64,000 nt of DNA, taken from NCBI GenBank assembly GCA_045541355.1, contig JAZQIW010000111.1, positions 1 to 64,000 on the forward strand. Reading direction: 5' to 3'. How positions within the stretch are numbered: position 1 is the first letter of the stretch; each line of letters opens with the position of its first letter. Made by a program: the position numbers and the translations under genes. The DNA is from UMGS1387 sp045541355. Lineage in GTDB: Bacteria > Bacillota > Clostridia > Oscillospirales > CAG-382. Below are positions 42,236 to 51,011 of this stretch, piece after piece. Under the pieces are notes generated by a model. The model saw only the letters and a list, made by a program, of their open reading frames with translations. It was not told where the DNA came from and did not search any database.

Positions 42236-42466
42236 ATGACAAAGAAAATTATCACAGTAGAAGGTATGCACTGTATGCATTGTGCATCAAGTGTTGAAAA
42301 AGCTGTGGCGTCGCTCGAGGGAGTAAAGGATGCAAAGGTTAATCTCGACAAAAAAACCTGCACCGCAAAGCTCTCAGGTGAAGTAAATGACGAGGCAATA
42401 AAGTCTGCAATTAAGGATGCCGGCTTTGAGGTTGTTGATATCACGACAAAAACAGGCTTATTTTAA
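42236..42466 (+). CDS. copZ: Copper chaperone, HMA domain protein
   Basis: A 76-residue HMA protein with 'GMHCMHCASSVEKAV' providing the metal cysteines. It delivers Cu(I) to CopA. ATG 42236 has AAAGGATG upstream; an ATG 9 bases earlier lies in the ribosome site. 34 bp after copA. Confidence 0.93.
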   Translation: MTKKIITVEGMHCMHCASSVEKAVASLEGVKDAKVNLDKKTCTAKLSGEVNDEAIKSAIKDAGFEVVDITTKTGLF

Positions 42467-42494
42467 CAATTTTCTGCCAATATTTTCAAAACTA

Positions 42495-42523
42495 TTGAAA
42501 ATCGACAAAAACCATAGTATAAT
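42495..42523 (+). promoter_or_regulatory. Promoter of xpt
   Basis: TTGAAA (42495-42500), 17 bp, TATAAT (42518-42523). The leader is about 28 bases, too short for a purine riboswitch. Confidence 0.78.
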
Positions 42524-42557
42524 GTATAAAAGTTTATCGGTACTGTGAGGTTCAATT

Positions 42558-43130
42558 ATGGATTTAATGAAGGAACGCATCTTAAAAGACGGCAGAGTTG
42601 CACCCGGCGGAGTGCTTAAAGTTGACAGCTTTTTAAATCATCAGATTGACATTGACTTATACAACGAGATGGGAAAAGAGTTCAAAAGGCTGTTCAGTGA
42701 TGTCAAGGTTGACAGAATTCTTACAATTGAGGCATCCGGAATCGGTATTGCCTGCATTGCAGCACAGTACTTTGGTGTTCCTGTTGTTTTTGCTAAAAAG
42801 GCAAAATCCAGAAATCTCGACGGAGATGTTTACACAAGCACCGTTGAGTCCTTTACATACGGAAAAAAGTACGACATTATGGTTTCTAAAAAGTTCATTA
42901 ATCCCGAAGAAAATGTTCTTATTATTGACGACTTTCTTGCCAACGGCAAGGCTTGTCTCGGTCTTATCGACATTGTCGAAAAGGCAGGTGCCGTTGTTTC
43001 GGGTATCGGCATAGCAATAGAAAAAGGTTTCCAAGACGGAGGCAGGCTCTTGAAAAGCAGAGGCTACAACCTTCACAGTCTTGCAGTTATAAAGTCTATG
43101 GACGACAACAGCCTTACGTTTGAAGACTGA
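42558..43130 (+). CDS. xpt: Xanthine phosphoribosyltransferase
   Basis: Purine salvage enzyme making XMP from xanthine and PRPP. The 190-residue protein has 'DRILTIEASGIGIA', the PRPP loop 'VLIIDDFLANGKA' near residue 123 and 'KSRNLDGDVY'. GTGAGG precedes the ATG. Monocistronic. Confidence 0.95.
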   Translation: MDLMKERILKDGRVAPGGVLKVDSFLNHQIDIDLYNEMGKEFKRLFSDVKVDRILTIEASGIGIACIAAQYFGVPVVFAKKAKSRNLDGDVYTSTVESFTYGKKYDIMVSKKFINPEENVLIIDDFLANGKACLGLIDIVEKAGAVVSGIGIAIEKGFQDGGRLLKSRGYNLHSLAVIKSMDDNSLTFED

Positions 43131-43170
43131 CAACAGTATTTAAGCGGTATTTTATTATAATTAAAATTTG

Positions 43171-43201
43171 CCGCATGAAGTTTCATGCGGTTTTTATTTT
43201 T
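43171..43201 (+). terminator. Terminator of xpt
   Basis: CCGCATGA-AGTT-TCATGCGG followed by TTTTTATTTTTT. Confidence 0.93.
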
Positions 43202-43223
43202 TCTAACCGAAAGGAAGTACAGT

Positions 43224-46217
43224 ATGACAAAAAGAGCTTCTTATTACCTTATTAATCAGCCGCACATGGGTGAAAACTGGCATGACGGTGTAAGTTCATC
43301 CTGGGACTATGACGGCAGAGGTGCCGCAAAAAAAGATATAGACAGAGGTCCGTACAGCATCAGCAATATTTCCGGTGAATTTCCGACTGCTCTTATCAGA
43401 GAGATGCAGGTTGCAAAGGAAGGCGTATTTACGCTTGAAAACAGCGTTGTCTTTACTGAAGGTTTTGACGGATTTATCATGTCACTCTATGATGCAGACG
43501 ATAATGACTTTATGAGAATTATAACAAAGGACGGATCTTTCCTTGCTCTTGGGGGATGTGATGAATATGTTACTCTTCTCAAGCCCGCAAGCACCCTCGG
43601 AAAGCATTGGTTTAACATTACCATTGATTTTGATCAGGAAACAATCACATATTACATCGACTCAATCTGGTGTGCAACCCTTCCCATGCTTGCAAAAAGC
43701 TTCAAGTATTTGAAGGTGGGTACTCTCGGCACACACAAGGTCGGAGTAGAAATGTCGGGTCCTGTTGACCTGTATGCAAATTTTGCCCTTCACGACTCTT
43801 TCAAGCACTATCCCGAAGGCTCTGTTCCTTTTATGTGGAAAACAGAAGGAGACGTCTGTATCAATGCCGCCGACGAGCTTGTGTTAAAATCCGAAAACGC
43901 AAAAGCAGTCGCTTACAAAAAAATTGATTCCCAAAAAGGCAAGCTTCTCCTTGAAACCTATTATTTCAATTACATAAACAACGGAAAAGCCTCCCTCGAC
44001 ATTATGCACGGCAATGAGGTTCTTTTCGGAATATCGACAAAGGGCGGAGATTTATATCTTAACGGCAAAAAGGTAAGATATTTTCTCGACGAAATGTGGT
44101 ACAGACTCCGCTTTGAAGTTGACACAAAAATCGGAACCGGAAAGTTTTCTGTTAACAACAAGGAACCTTTTGAGTTTAAATTTAACGCCAAAAGTATTGA
44201 CGGCATAAAATACACTTCAGACGACGGTGCCGAACTGAGGATTGACAACATAAAGTTTGAAAGCATTATTGAATACGAAGACTATTGTCCAAAGCCTATT
44301 GTCCCGAAAGGCTATGGCGATTACAACATAGGCATAAATATGTGTTCTCTTTGGAGAACAGGCAACCATATCGGTTGGGACTGTATTACGGCATTTCCCG
44401 AAATAAAGCCGGTTCTCGGATACTATGACGAAGGCATTCCCGAGGTTGCAGACTGGGAAATAAAATTTATGGTCGAAAACGGCGTTACTGCACAGTATTA
44501 CTGCTGGTATTTAGGTCAGTACAGAGACGGTCCAATTAAGAAAACAAGGCTTTCCGATGCACTTGTTGACGGCTTTATGAATGCAAAATACTCAGACATG
44601 ATGCAATTTGGTATTATTTTTGAAGCAGCTGCAACTCCCGCTTCTCCCGAATCCTTCAAAAAATACATCGTCCCCTACTGGATCGAAAATTTCTTTACCG
44701 ACAAGCGTTATGCCAGAATCGGTAACAAGGCCGTTATATGCATATATTCACTTGACGGCATAGCCAACCGTTTTGGCGGTGTTGAAAAAGTAAAAGACTG
44801 CTTTGATTTTCTCAGAGAGCAGGTTAAAAAGGTAGGTTTTGAGGATCTTATCATATTCACAAACATGGAAATCAACGAAAGAGCGAAAGCAATGGGAGTT
44901 GATGCCTGTTATGTATACGGTTGGAATCGCCCCGGTAACAGCTGTGACTATCAGATTCAACAGCAACTCGCCAAAAAATCAAATGAACACATTCTCCCCT
45001 TTATTCCCACTGCCAGCACAGGGTATAACAGACTTCCCTGGGACACGGAACGCTCGCCAGTAATTGAACCTTCGGAATTCCGAAGACTTCTTCAGTATTA
45101 CAAGGATGTTTCTCTTCCCGCCCTTAAAGACCAGCCCGACTGGATGCACAAATTCATAATGCTCTCCAACTGGAACGAATACGGAGAGGGTACATACATT
45201 TCCCCCCATGCAGCTCATGGCTTCGGTCATCTTGAGGCTGTCAAAAAAGTATTTACCGACGGTCATGACGAGGGCGTAAAAATTAATTTCAAGCCTACGG
45301 CAAACCAATTAAAGAGGCTCTCCACCCTCTATCCTCAGGACAGAAGAACAATAAGATGTCATGATTCGGAAGAAAGATCTAATAATATAACCTCACTTCC
45401 CGAAAGCTGTCTTGTGCTAGACATGAATCCGTCTCTTGGAAACTGGGAAACAGACCAGCTTGACATGGTTAAAACTGATGGAACGCTTTTGGGTACTTCA
45501 AACAATACCGACGCTAAATTTTCATATGTCGGAAAGCTTGATATCCCCTGCATCACAGCAAACACGTTGAAGATTACACTATATTCATCAGCGTCTGCGT
45601 TTTTATGCGTTTACTACACCACAAGTGACAATCCCAAGTGGGGTTCTGCCAACAAATCAGTAATAACAATCTTTGAAGGCAAGCACGAATACATTATACC
45701 CCTTACTTCGGGAACGAGAAGAGTGCGTTCCTATGTTGAACCGTCCGAGACATATACCGGAATCATTACCGGCATCAGAATAGACCCTTCAACTACGCCC
45801 GGCGTTACAAGCGAGCTATTTGACTGCGGTCTTTACAACGAGAGTGTTGACAAGCACGAGGGTCATCTATTCATTAACGGAAAAGACATTGTTCTTGACA
45901 ATGATTTTGTTGTGAAGAACGGTCACTTCATGGTTCCCATATTCCCCGAAAGATGCATACTTATGAGTCTCAATGCATTCTACAAGTACAATGCTTCAAG
46001 TAAGTTACTTTCTATTTTTGCAAACAACCGTTCAATAGAATTTGAACTTGGTACGAGAAAAGCCAAAATCAACGGTGAAACAGTAAGTCTTGATGTAATC
46101 CCCTATTTTTACAACGGTCTTCCCATGGTTCCCATTGATCTGATTTGCGATGTGTTTGGATACAAGTTTGAATTCAAAAACAAAAACATTTTTATAACAA
46201 CTCCTTTTGACAAATAA
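43224..46217 (+). CDS. GH99-like (WbsX-type) domain protein with laminin-G-like and stalk domains
   Basis: A 997-residue protein without a signal peptide from ATG 43224 (AAAGGAAG upstream). Residues 1 to about 350 look like two concanavalin-type beta sandwiches. About 364-680 form a GH99-like TIM barrel, with 'QYYCWYLGQY' and the family-typical 'SNWNEYGEGTYISP' near residue 649. A further beta sandwich follows, and the last 110 residues form a stalk domain like that of copper amine oxidase N-termini, normally found on cell-surface proteins. GH99-like proteins act on mannose-type glycans or sit in polysaccharide loci. The exact substrate is unknown. Domain boundaries are approximate. Confidence 0.75.
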   Translation: MTKRASYYLINQPHMGENWHDGVSSSWDYDGRGAAKKDIDRGPYSISNISGEFPTALIREMQVAKEGVFTLENSVVFTEGFDGFIMSLYDADDNDFMRIITKDGSFLALGGCDEYVTLLKPASTLGKHWFNITIDFDQETITYYIDSIWCATLPMLAKSFKYLKVGTLGTHKVGVEMSGPVDLYANFALHDSFKHYPEGSVPFMWKTEGDVCINAADELVLKSENAKAVAYKKIDSQKGKLLLETYYFNYINNGKASLDIMHGNEVLFGISTKGGDLYLNGKKVRYFLDEMWYRLRFEVDTKIGTGKFSVNNKEPFEFKFNAKSIDGIKYTSDDGAELRIDNIKFESIIEYEDYCPKPIVPKGYGDYNIGINMCSLWRTGNHIGWDCITAFPEIKPVLGYYDEGIPEVADWEIKFMVENGVTAQYYCWYLGQYRDGPIKKTRLSDALVDGFMNAKYSDMMQFGIIFEAAATPASPESFKKYIVPYWIENFFTDKRYARIGNKAVICIYSLDGIANRFGGVEKVKDCFDFLREQVKKVGFEDLIIFTNMEINERAKAMGVDACYVYGWNRPGNSCDYQIQQQLAKKSNEHILPFIPTASTGYNRLPWDTERSPVIEPSEFRRLLQYYKDVSLPALKDQPDWMHKFIMLSNWNEYGEGTYISPHAAHGFGHLEAVKKVFTDGHDEGVKINFKPTANQLKRLSTLYPQDRRTIRCHDSEERSNNITSLPESCLVLDMNPSLGNWETDQLDMVKTDGTLLGTSNNTDAKFSYVGKLDIPCITANTLKITLYSSASAFLCVYYTTSDNPKWGSANKSVITIFEGKHEYIIPLTSGTRRVRSYVEPSETYTGIITGIRIDPSTTPGVTSELFDCGLYNESVDKHEGHLFINGKDIVLDNDFVVKNGHFMVPIFPERCILMSLNAFYKYNASSKLLSIFANNRSIEFELGTRKAKINGETVSLDVIPYFYNGLPMVPIDLICDVFGYKFEFKNKNIFITTPFDK

Positions 46218-46227
46218 GTTATTATTT

Positions 46228-46258
46228 AAGCCGCGGTCGTATAACCGCGGCTTTCATT
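46228..46258. terminator. Bidirectional terminator
   Basis: AAGCCGCGG-TCGTATAA-CCGCGGCTT between the convergent GH99-like and amidohydrolase genes. Confidence 0.82.
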
Positions 46259-47057
46259 ATATTTGAAGAATTTCCTTGGCATTAAGGCTGAAAATCTTAT
46301 GGAGGTCATTGGAATCAAGACCAAGGGACAAAAGCTTTTGTTTTGAGTGATTTACCGTTCCCCAGGGCATATCGCTTCCGAACAAAACATGGTCTATTCC
46401 GACATTTTCAATAATCTTCAGTGCAGAATCATTGCCTATTACACCAACCGTATTAATCATTGAGGTATCAACATACATATTTTCATGGCATTTCAGAACC
46501 CTTCCCGCCTCATCCCACATATCATATCCGCCCATATGTGCACACACAAAGCGAGTATCGGGAAACATTTCGCAAAGGTCATTAAGTTTTTTGGGGTCTG
46601 AGTGATACGGCGGTTTATATGCAACATCAGCACCCGTATGAAGCAGCACTATAAGACCGAGTCTTCCGCATTCTTTATATGTTGCATACATTCTCTCATC
46701 CAATATATCAAACCACTGATACTCGGGGTGAAGCTTTATTCCTTTTATGCCTGCATCATTAAGCCGCCCAATTTCATAAAGAGAAGTCCCGCTTCCGGGA
46801 AACACAGAGCCAAATGGAACGAAGCTTTTATCCTCAAGCAATGATATCGCAAAATTATTTACGTTTGTCTCCTGTTCGGGTTTTGTAGCAATAGAAAGAA
46901 CAACGGAAATATCAACTCCGTCTTGGTTCATTTTCTCAATCAAATCCGATGCAGTTCCGGTACCGTAAGGTTTAATATTTCCCTTTTCAGAGAGTGACGA
47001 TATTGCTCTCTGTGCAATTTTATCGGGAAAAGCATGGGTATGAAAATCAATCAGCAT
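46257..47057 (-). CDS. Amidohydrolase-family TIM-barrel protein
   Basis: A 266-residue member of the amidohydrolase_2 group. Metal ligands: 'IDFHTHAFP' at the N-terminus, 'VLLHTGAD' mid-protein, 'FVCAHMGG', and 'LFGSDMPWG' near the C-terminus. Such enzymes hydrolyse or decarboxylate small molecules; the substrate cannot be read. It follows the upstream membrane gene by 2 bp. Confidence 0.87.
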   Translation of the reverse strand: MLIDFHTHAFPDKIAQRAISSLSEKGNIKPYGTGTASDLIEKMNQDGVDISVVLSIATKPEQETNVNNFAISLLEDKSFVPFGSVFPGSGTSLYEIGRLNDAGIKGIKLHPEYQWFDILDERMYATYKECGRLGLIVLLHTGADVAYKPPYHSDPKKLNDLCEMFPDTRFVCAHMGGYDMWDEAGRVLKCHENMYVDTSMINTVGVIGNDSALKIIENVGIDHVLFGSDMPWGTVNHSKQKLLSLGLDSNDLHKIFSLNAKEILQI

Positions 47058-47059
47058 AT

Positions 47060-47611
47060 CTATTTCCTTTCGACAACACTCGAACGGTTATAAAATTTCA
47101 AGGTGTCAATGAGTCTTTTACATGAACTGAACACAATTGCAGTATTTGCATTCTTTATGCTCTTATCCTTTATATAAAGGCAATACATATATTTACTGTC
47201 TCGCCTGCAGGCAAGCACAAGCTTATCAGCTTTGAGAACGGATTTTTGCAAATCTGACAATAAGTCAACAGGAAAAATTCGTTCGGCATCCGAAACTCTC
47301 ACCGACAAAAGCTTCTTTCTCCATCTTCTGCCATATATTATCTCAACAGTCATTTCACCTGAAGAAACCGTATACTCAAACTCACGCTTTGTAAGTCTGA
47401 ACACTACTATTTCAACAAACACAAGCAGTACAAGCCAAATAAAAAAAATCTGAGGTACAAATGAAAGCATTGCAAACAGAAATGCACACAAAATCACACC
47501 TAAAATCACAGACACTGTTCTTAATGCAATTATTTTTCCCGAAGCATATCCGTCAACAAGGTATTCACAGTAACCCGGACTGTAAAAATCATCTGAATTA
47601 ACCCTATCCAT
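47060..47611 (-). CDS. Two-helix membrane protein of unknown function
   Basis: A 183-residue protein with two closely spaced membrane helices (about 28-48 and 53-70) and a C-terminal soluble domain of about 110 residues with basic patches ('GRRWRKKLLSVR'). It resembles small DUF proteins of Clostridia, but I cannot name the family with confidence. Co-transcribed with the amidohydrolase. Confidence 0.75.
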   Translation of the reverse strand: MDRVNSDDFYSPGYCEYLVDGYASGKIIALRTVSVILGVILCAFLFAMLSFVPQIFFIWLVLLVFVEIVVFRLTKREFEYTVSSGEMTVEIIYGRRWRKKLLSVRVSDAERIFPVDLLSDLQKSVLKADKLVLACRRDSKYMYCLYIKDKSIKNANTAIVFSSCKRLIDTLKFYNRSSVVERK

Positions 47612-47711
47612 ATATTTCTCCTATTTTCACAATATATGCTACTTTACAATCTTTTTTTTAACTGGTATTATACAAAAATGAATGTAAATGTTAAAACATT
47701 ATCAATTTGAC

Positions 47712-47740
47712 TTGAAAAAAAACTTTTAATAATGTATAAT
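47712..47740 (+). promoter_or_regulatory. Promoter of the ACT-DUF711 operon
   Basis: TTGAAA (47712-47717), 17 bp, TATAAT (47735-47740). Confidence 0.78.
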
Positions 47741-47774
47741 CAAAACAAAGTAACACAAAGAAAGGATAGTTGAT

Positions 47775-48044
47775 ATGAAGGCAGTAATTACAGTAACAGC
47801 AAAGGATGCAAAAGGCATTATTGCCAAGGTTAGCACCAAGATTTTTGAATACGGTGCCAACGTTCTTGACATTTCGCAAAGTCTTGTCGGAGAATATTTC
47901 GCCATGATTATGCTTATAGAAATGGACGAAAAAGAAAAGAAATTCCTCGCACTTTCAGATGCTCTTAAAGAGCTTGGAGACAAAGAAAATCTCAAAATTC
48001 AGGCAATGCATGAGGATATTTTCAACTCCATGCACAGAATTTAA
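47775..48044 (+). CDS. ACT domain protein (UPF0237 family)
   Basis: An 89-residue protein that is one ACT domain: 'KAVITVTAKDAKGIIAKVSTKIFEYGANVLDISQ' is the family core (in part 'GIIAKVSTKIFEYGANVLD'). ACT domains bind small ligands such as amino acids. AAAGGATAG precedes the start. It precedes the DUF711 gene by 14 bp, a pairing that is widely conserved. Confidence 0.93.
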   Translation: MKAVITVTAKDAKGIIAKVSTKIFEYGANVLDISQSLVGEYFAMIMLIEMDEKEKKFLALSDALKELGDKENLKIQAMHEDIFNSMHRI

Positions 48045-48058
48045 AAGAGGTCTGCTAT

Positions 48059-49417
48059 ATGATTAACACAAAAGATATTTTAGAAACAATAAGCATGATT
48101 GAGGAAGAACATCTTGATGTACGTACCATTACTATGGGTATCTCTCTTCTCGATTGTGCCGCAGGTACTGCCAAAGAAACCTGCGAAAACATATACAACA
48201 AAATAACAGAATACGCCAAGGATCTTGTCAAAACAGGTGAAGACATTGAAAAGGAATACGGTATTCCCATTATTCACAAGCGTATTTCAATTACTCCGAT
48301 TTCATTAATCGGCGGTCTTAACACCAAGGACGACTATATTCTTGCGGCAAAAACTCTTGACAGTGCAGCAAAAACCGTAGGAGTAAACTTTCTCGGTGGC
48401 TTCTCCGCCCTTGTTCAAAAGGGTTTGACAAACAAGGATCTTGCGTTTTTTGAGGCAGTACCTGAGGCTCTTGCTCAGACTGAGCGCGTATGCTCCTCGG
48501 TTAATGTCGGCTCAACGCGCACCGGCATTGATATGGATGCTGTTAACAAGTGCGGTCACATAGTAAAAGAACTTGCTTATCTTACTCGCGACAACTATTC
48601 TATCGGTTGTGCAAAATTCGTTGTCTTTGCAAATGTGCCGGAGGACAATCCATTCATGGCGGGTGCCTTTCACGGTATCGGTGAGCCTGAAGTGGAAATT
48701 AATGTCGGAGTTTCGGGTCCCGGTGTTGTAAGAGCAGCTATCGAAAAAGCCGGAAACTGCAATCTTTCTGAGCTTGCTGACATCATAAAGAAAACAGCCT
48801 TCAAGGTTACACGTATGGGACAGCTTGTTGCCTGTGAAGCATCAAAAAGGCTTGGTGTTCCCTTTGGTATCGTTGACCTCTCTCTTGCCCCGACTCCCGC
48901 TGTCGGAGACTCGGTTGCACAGATTTTGGAGGCCATGGGCGTTGAACGTTGCGGTACACATGGAACAACCGCAGCTCTCGCTATGCTGAATGATGCGGTA
49001 AAGAAGGGCGGTGCCATGGCTTCCAGCCACGTTGGCGGTCTTTCTGGTGCTTTTATTCCGGTTTCCGAAGATCAGGGCATGATTGATGCAGTAAAGCTTG
49101 GCGCGCTTTCAATTGAAAAGCTTGAGGCAATGACCTGCGTATGCTCTGTTGGTCTTGACATGATTGCAATTCCCGGTGATACCCCTGAAGAAACTATCTC
49201 GGCTATAATCGCTGACGAGGCAGCTATCGGTATGATTAACAATAAAACAACAGCAGCTCGTCTTATCCCCGCTTACGGCAAGAATGTGGGCGATATGGTT
49301 GAGTTCGGCGGTCTTCTCGGATACGCCCCCATTATGCCTGTGAACAAGTTCGGCTCTGAAAAATTTGTTCTTCGCGGTGGCAGAATTCCTGCCCCCATCC
49401 ATAGCCTAAAGAACTAA
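48059..49417 (+). CDS. DUF711 family protein (UPF0210)
   Basis: A 452-residue protein with the conserved 'RTITMGISLLDC' N-terminus, 'RISITPISLIGG', 'FCGGFSALVQKG' (here 'LGGFSALVQKG') and 'GVSGPGVVRAAIE'. The fold is related to the glycyl-radical PFL superfamily but no radical glycine loop is evident, and function is unknown. Its partner ACT protein suggests ligand control. Confidence 0.92.
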   Translation: MINTKDILETISMIEEEHLDVRTITMGISLLDCAAGTAKETCENIYNKITEYAKDLVKTGEDIEKEYGIPIIHKRISITPISLIGGLNTKDDYILAAKTLDSAAKTVGVNFLGGFSALVQKGLTNKDLAFFEAVPEALAQTERVCSSVNVGSTRTGIDMDAVNKCGHIVKELAYLTRDNYSIGCAKFVVFANVPEDNPFMAGAFHGIGEPEVEINVGVSGPGVVRAAIEKAGNCNLSELADIIKKTAFKVTRMGQLVACEASKRLGVPFGIVDLSLAPTPAVGDSVAQILEAMGVERCGTHGTTAALAMLNDAVKKGGAMASSHVGGLSGAFIPVSEDQGMIDAVKLGALSIEKLEAMTCVCSVGLDMIAIPGDTPEETISAIIADEAAIGMINNKTTAARLIPAYGKNVGDMVEFGGLLGYAPIMPVNKFGSEKFVLRGGRIPAPIHSLKN

Positions 49418-49565
49418 CTTACTTTTTTCTTTACTAAAAAGAAAAAAGTAAGCAAAAAAGAAAAGAACTTAGCACCTTTTCGCCTTTACAATAAAACACA
49501 TCACAGTTGCTCAAGTTTTGCCAATCCCTTGCACCAAACAACGGCGCAAGGGATTTTTAATACCT
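49418..49565. repeat. Tandem intergenic repeat, unit 1 (148-bp period)
   Basis: The unit begins with a perfect 15-bp palindrome (CTTACTTTTTTCTTT 49418-49432 and its complement 49438-49452, 5-base loop), passes through AAAAAGAAAAGAACTTAGCACC, and ends in the hairpin ATCCCTTGC/GCAAGGGAT (49524-49532, 49546-49554) with a T tail. The same sequence recurs 148 bp downstream. Confidence 0.88.
49523..49558 (+). terminator. Terminator-like hairpin in repeat unit 1
   Basis: ATCCCTTGC pairs with GCAAGGGAT, followed by TTTTT, downstream of the DUF711 gene. Confidence 0.65.
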
Positions 49566-49710
49566 TAGTTATTTCTCTTTACTGAAAAGAAAAAAGTAAG
49601 CAAAAAAGAAAAGAACTTAGCACCTTTTCGCATTTATGATATAACACATCACAGTTGCTCGAGTTTTGCCAATCCTTTGCACCAAACGACGGCGCAAGGG
49701 GTTTTGACTT
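49566..49710. repeat. Tandem intergenic repeat, unit 2
   Basis: Near-identical second copy (AAGTAAGCAAAAAAGAAAAG to GGCGCAAGGGGTTTTG). The left palindromic arm has drifted (CTTAGTTATTTCTCTTT) while the right arm is intact, and the end hairpin carries G-U changes. Nothing else is seen in 49711-49743. Confidence 0.88.
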
Positions 49711-49743
49711 TCATTGTATATCATAGTTAACATATATTTCTTA

Positions 49744-49772
49744 TTGTCAACAAACACCTATACTGATATAAT
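49744..49772 (+). promoter_or_regulatory. Promoter of the hexapeptide-repeat gene
   Basis: TTGTCA (49744-49749), 17 bp, TATAAT (49767-49772). Confidence 0.78.
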
Positions 49773-49819
49773 AATATAGACATTATGATTTTGCTTTCGA
49801 GTACGAAAGGAGAATACAT

Positions 49820-50482
49820 ATGCAAATATTGACAAAGGACTTATTAGATTTGAGCAAAACCATCGGAGGGTCTTATCTTAATGGCTTCGACAATCCATGG
49901 AAAGCTCTTCGTGGAATTAATGATTACATAATACAACTTGGAAACACATTATCGAAGCAGAACTTCACTCTTGTCTCGGAAAACATATGGATTTCAAAAA
50001 ATGCCGACATTTCAAAAAGTGCCTCCATCACAGGTCCCTGTATCATTGACGAAGGTGCTGAAATCCGTCACTGTGCTTTTATCAGAGGCAGTGTTATAAT
50101 TGGTAAAGGCACAGTCATCGGCAACTCAACCGAGCTTAAAAACTGCATTTTGTTTGACGGTGTTCAAGTACCTCATTTCAATTACATCGGCGACAGTATT
50201 CTTGGTTACAAGTCACATTTTGGTGCAGGTTCTGTTACAAGTAATGTTAAGAGCGACAAAAGCCTTATATCAATCAGAACGGAAAACGAGGTTATCAAAA
50301 CCGAGCAAAAAAAGTTTGGTGCCATAGTAGGTGATTTTTGTGAAATCGGATGCAACAGTGTGCTTTGCCCGGGAACAATTCTCGGCAGAAATGTAACAAT
50401 ATATCCCTCAAGCATGGTCAGAGGATATATTCATGAAAACTCGATTTACAAAAGCAGTAACGCCATAGTTACAAAGCAATGA
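49820..50482 (+). CDS. Left-handed beta-helix (hexapeptide repeat) transferase-like protein
   Basis: A 220-residue protein with an N-terminal helix region and, from about residue 55, a hexapeptide-repeat beta helix ('VSENIWISKNADISKSASITG', in part 'IWISKNADI', then 'GKGTVIGNSTELKNC'). It resembles the C-terminal acyltransferase half of GlmU and sugar-phosphate nucleotidyltransferase tails, but lacks the nucleotidyl domain. The acceptor is unknown. Confidence 0.82.
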   Translation: MQILTKDLLDLSKTIGGSYLNGFDNPWKALRGINDYIIQLGNTLSKQNFTLVSENIWISKNADISKSASITGPCIIDEGAEIRHCAFIRGSVIIGKGTVIGNSTELKNCILFDGVQVPHFNYIGDSILGYKSHFGAGSVTSNVKSDKSLISIRTENEVIKTEQKKFGAIVGDFCEIGCNSVLCPGTILGRNVTIYPSSMVRGYIHENSIYKSSNAIVTKQ

Positions 50483-50486
50483 AAGA

Positions 50487-50512
50487 GCCCCGATGTCAAC
50501 AGGCATCGGGGC
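50487..50512. terminator. Hairpin between convergent genes
   Basis: GCCCCGATG-TCAACAGG-CATCGGGGC with a weak CTCTTT tail on the minus strand; likely ends tsaB-hpt-mscL. Confidence 0.65.
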
Positions 50513-50557
50513 ACGACTATAAACATTGAGCTGAATACAAATAACTATATGTACAGA

Positions 50558-50995
50558 TTACTGCTTATCCTTAAGAAGGTCTCTGATTTCAGCAAGGAGA
50601 AGCTCTTCCTTTGTGGGTTCAGGCTCAGCTGCGGGAGCTTCTTCAACGGCCTCCTGCTTCTTACGAAGATTCTTTGCTGAGTTAATTGCCTTTACAAACA
50701 CAAAAACAGCAAGTGCAATAATGATAAAATCAATTATAAACTGAATGAAGAGACCGTATCTGATAGCATTTTCAGCCACAACCTCGACACCTTCTTCAAT
50801 CACTGCGGGAGTAAGCACATACTTAAGGTCAGAAACGCTTACACCGCCTGTAAGCATACCCACAACAGGCATAATTACATCCGCAACGAGTGATTTTGTG
50901 ATGTTACCGAAAGCTGTTGCGATAACAACACCGACTGCCATATCAACAACATTACCCTTGTTGATAAATTCCTTAAATTCCTTGAAAAACTTCAT
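50558..50995 (-). CDS. mscL: Large-conductance mechanosensitive channel
   Basis: A 145-residue channel. 'FKEFINKGNVVDMAVGVVIATAFGNIT' is the N-terminal helix and first membrane helix (in part 'VVDMAVGVVIATAFG'), the second helix is 'FIIDFIIIALAVFVFV', and the C-terminus is a short acidic bundle. AAAGGAG precedes ATG 50995. Last gene of tsaB-hpt-mscL. Confidence 0.95.
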   Translation of the reverse strand: MKFFKEFKEFINKGNVVDMAVGVVIATAFGNITKSLVADVIMPVVGMLTGGVSVSDLKYVLTPAVIEEGVEVVAENAIRYGLFIQFIIDFIIIALAVFVFVKAINSAKNLRKKQEAVEEAPAAEPEPTKEELLLAEIRDLLKDKQ

Positions 50996-51011
50996 GATAA
51001 ATTCTCCTTTT

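Noticed and set aside
42495..42558. Purine riboswitch before xpt
   Set aside because: Common in Bacillus, but the leader is about 28 bases and has no conserved loops.
49418..49710. CRISPR array
   Set aside because: Two 148-bp units in direct tandem without short repeats and spacers, and no cas genes.
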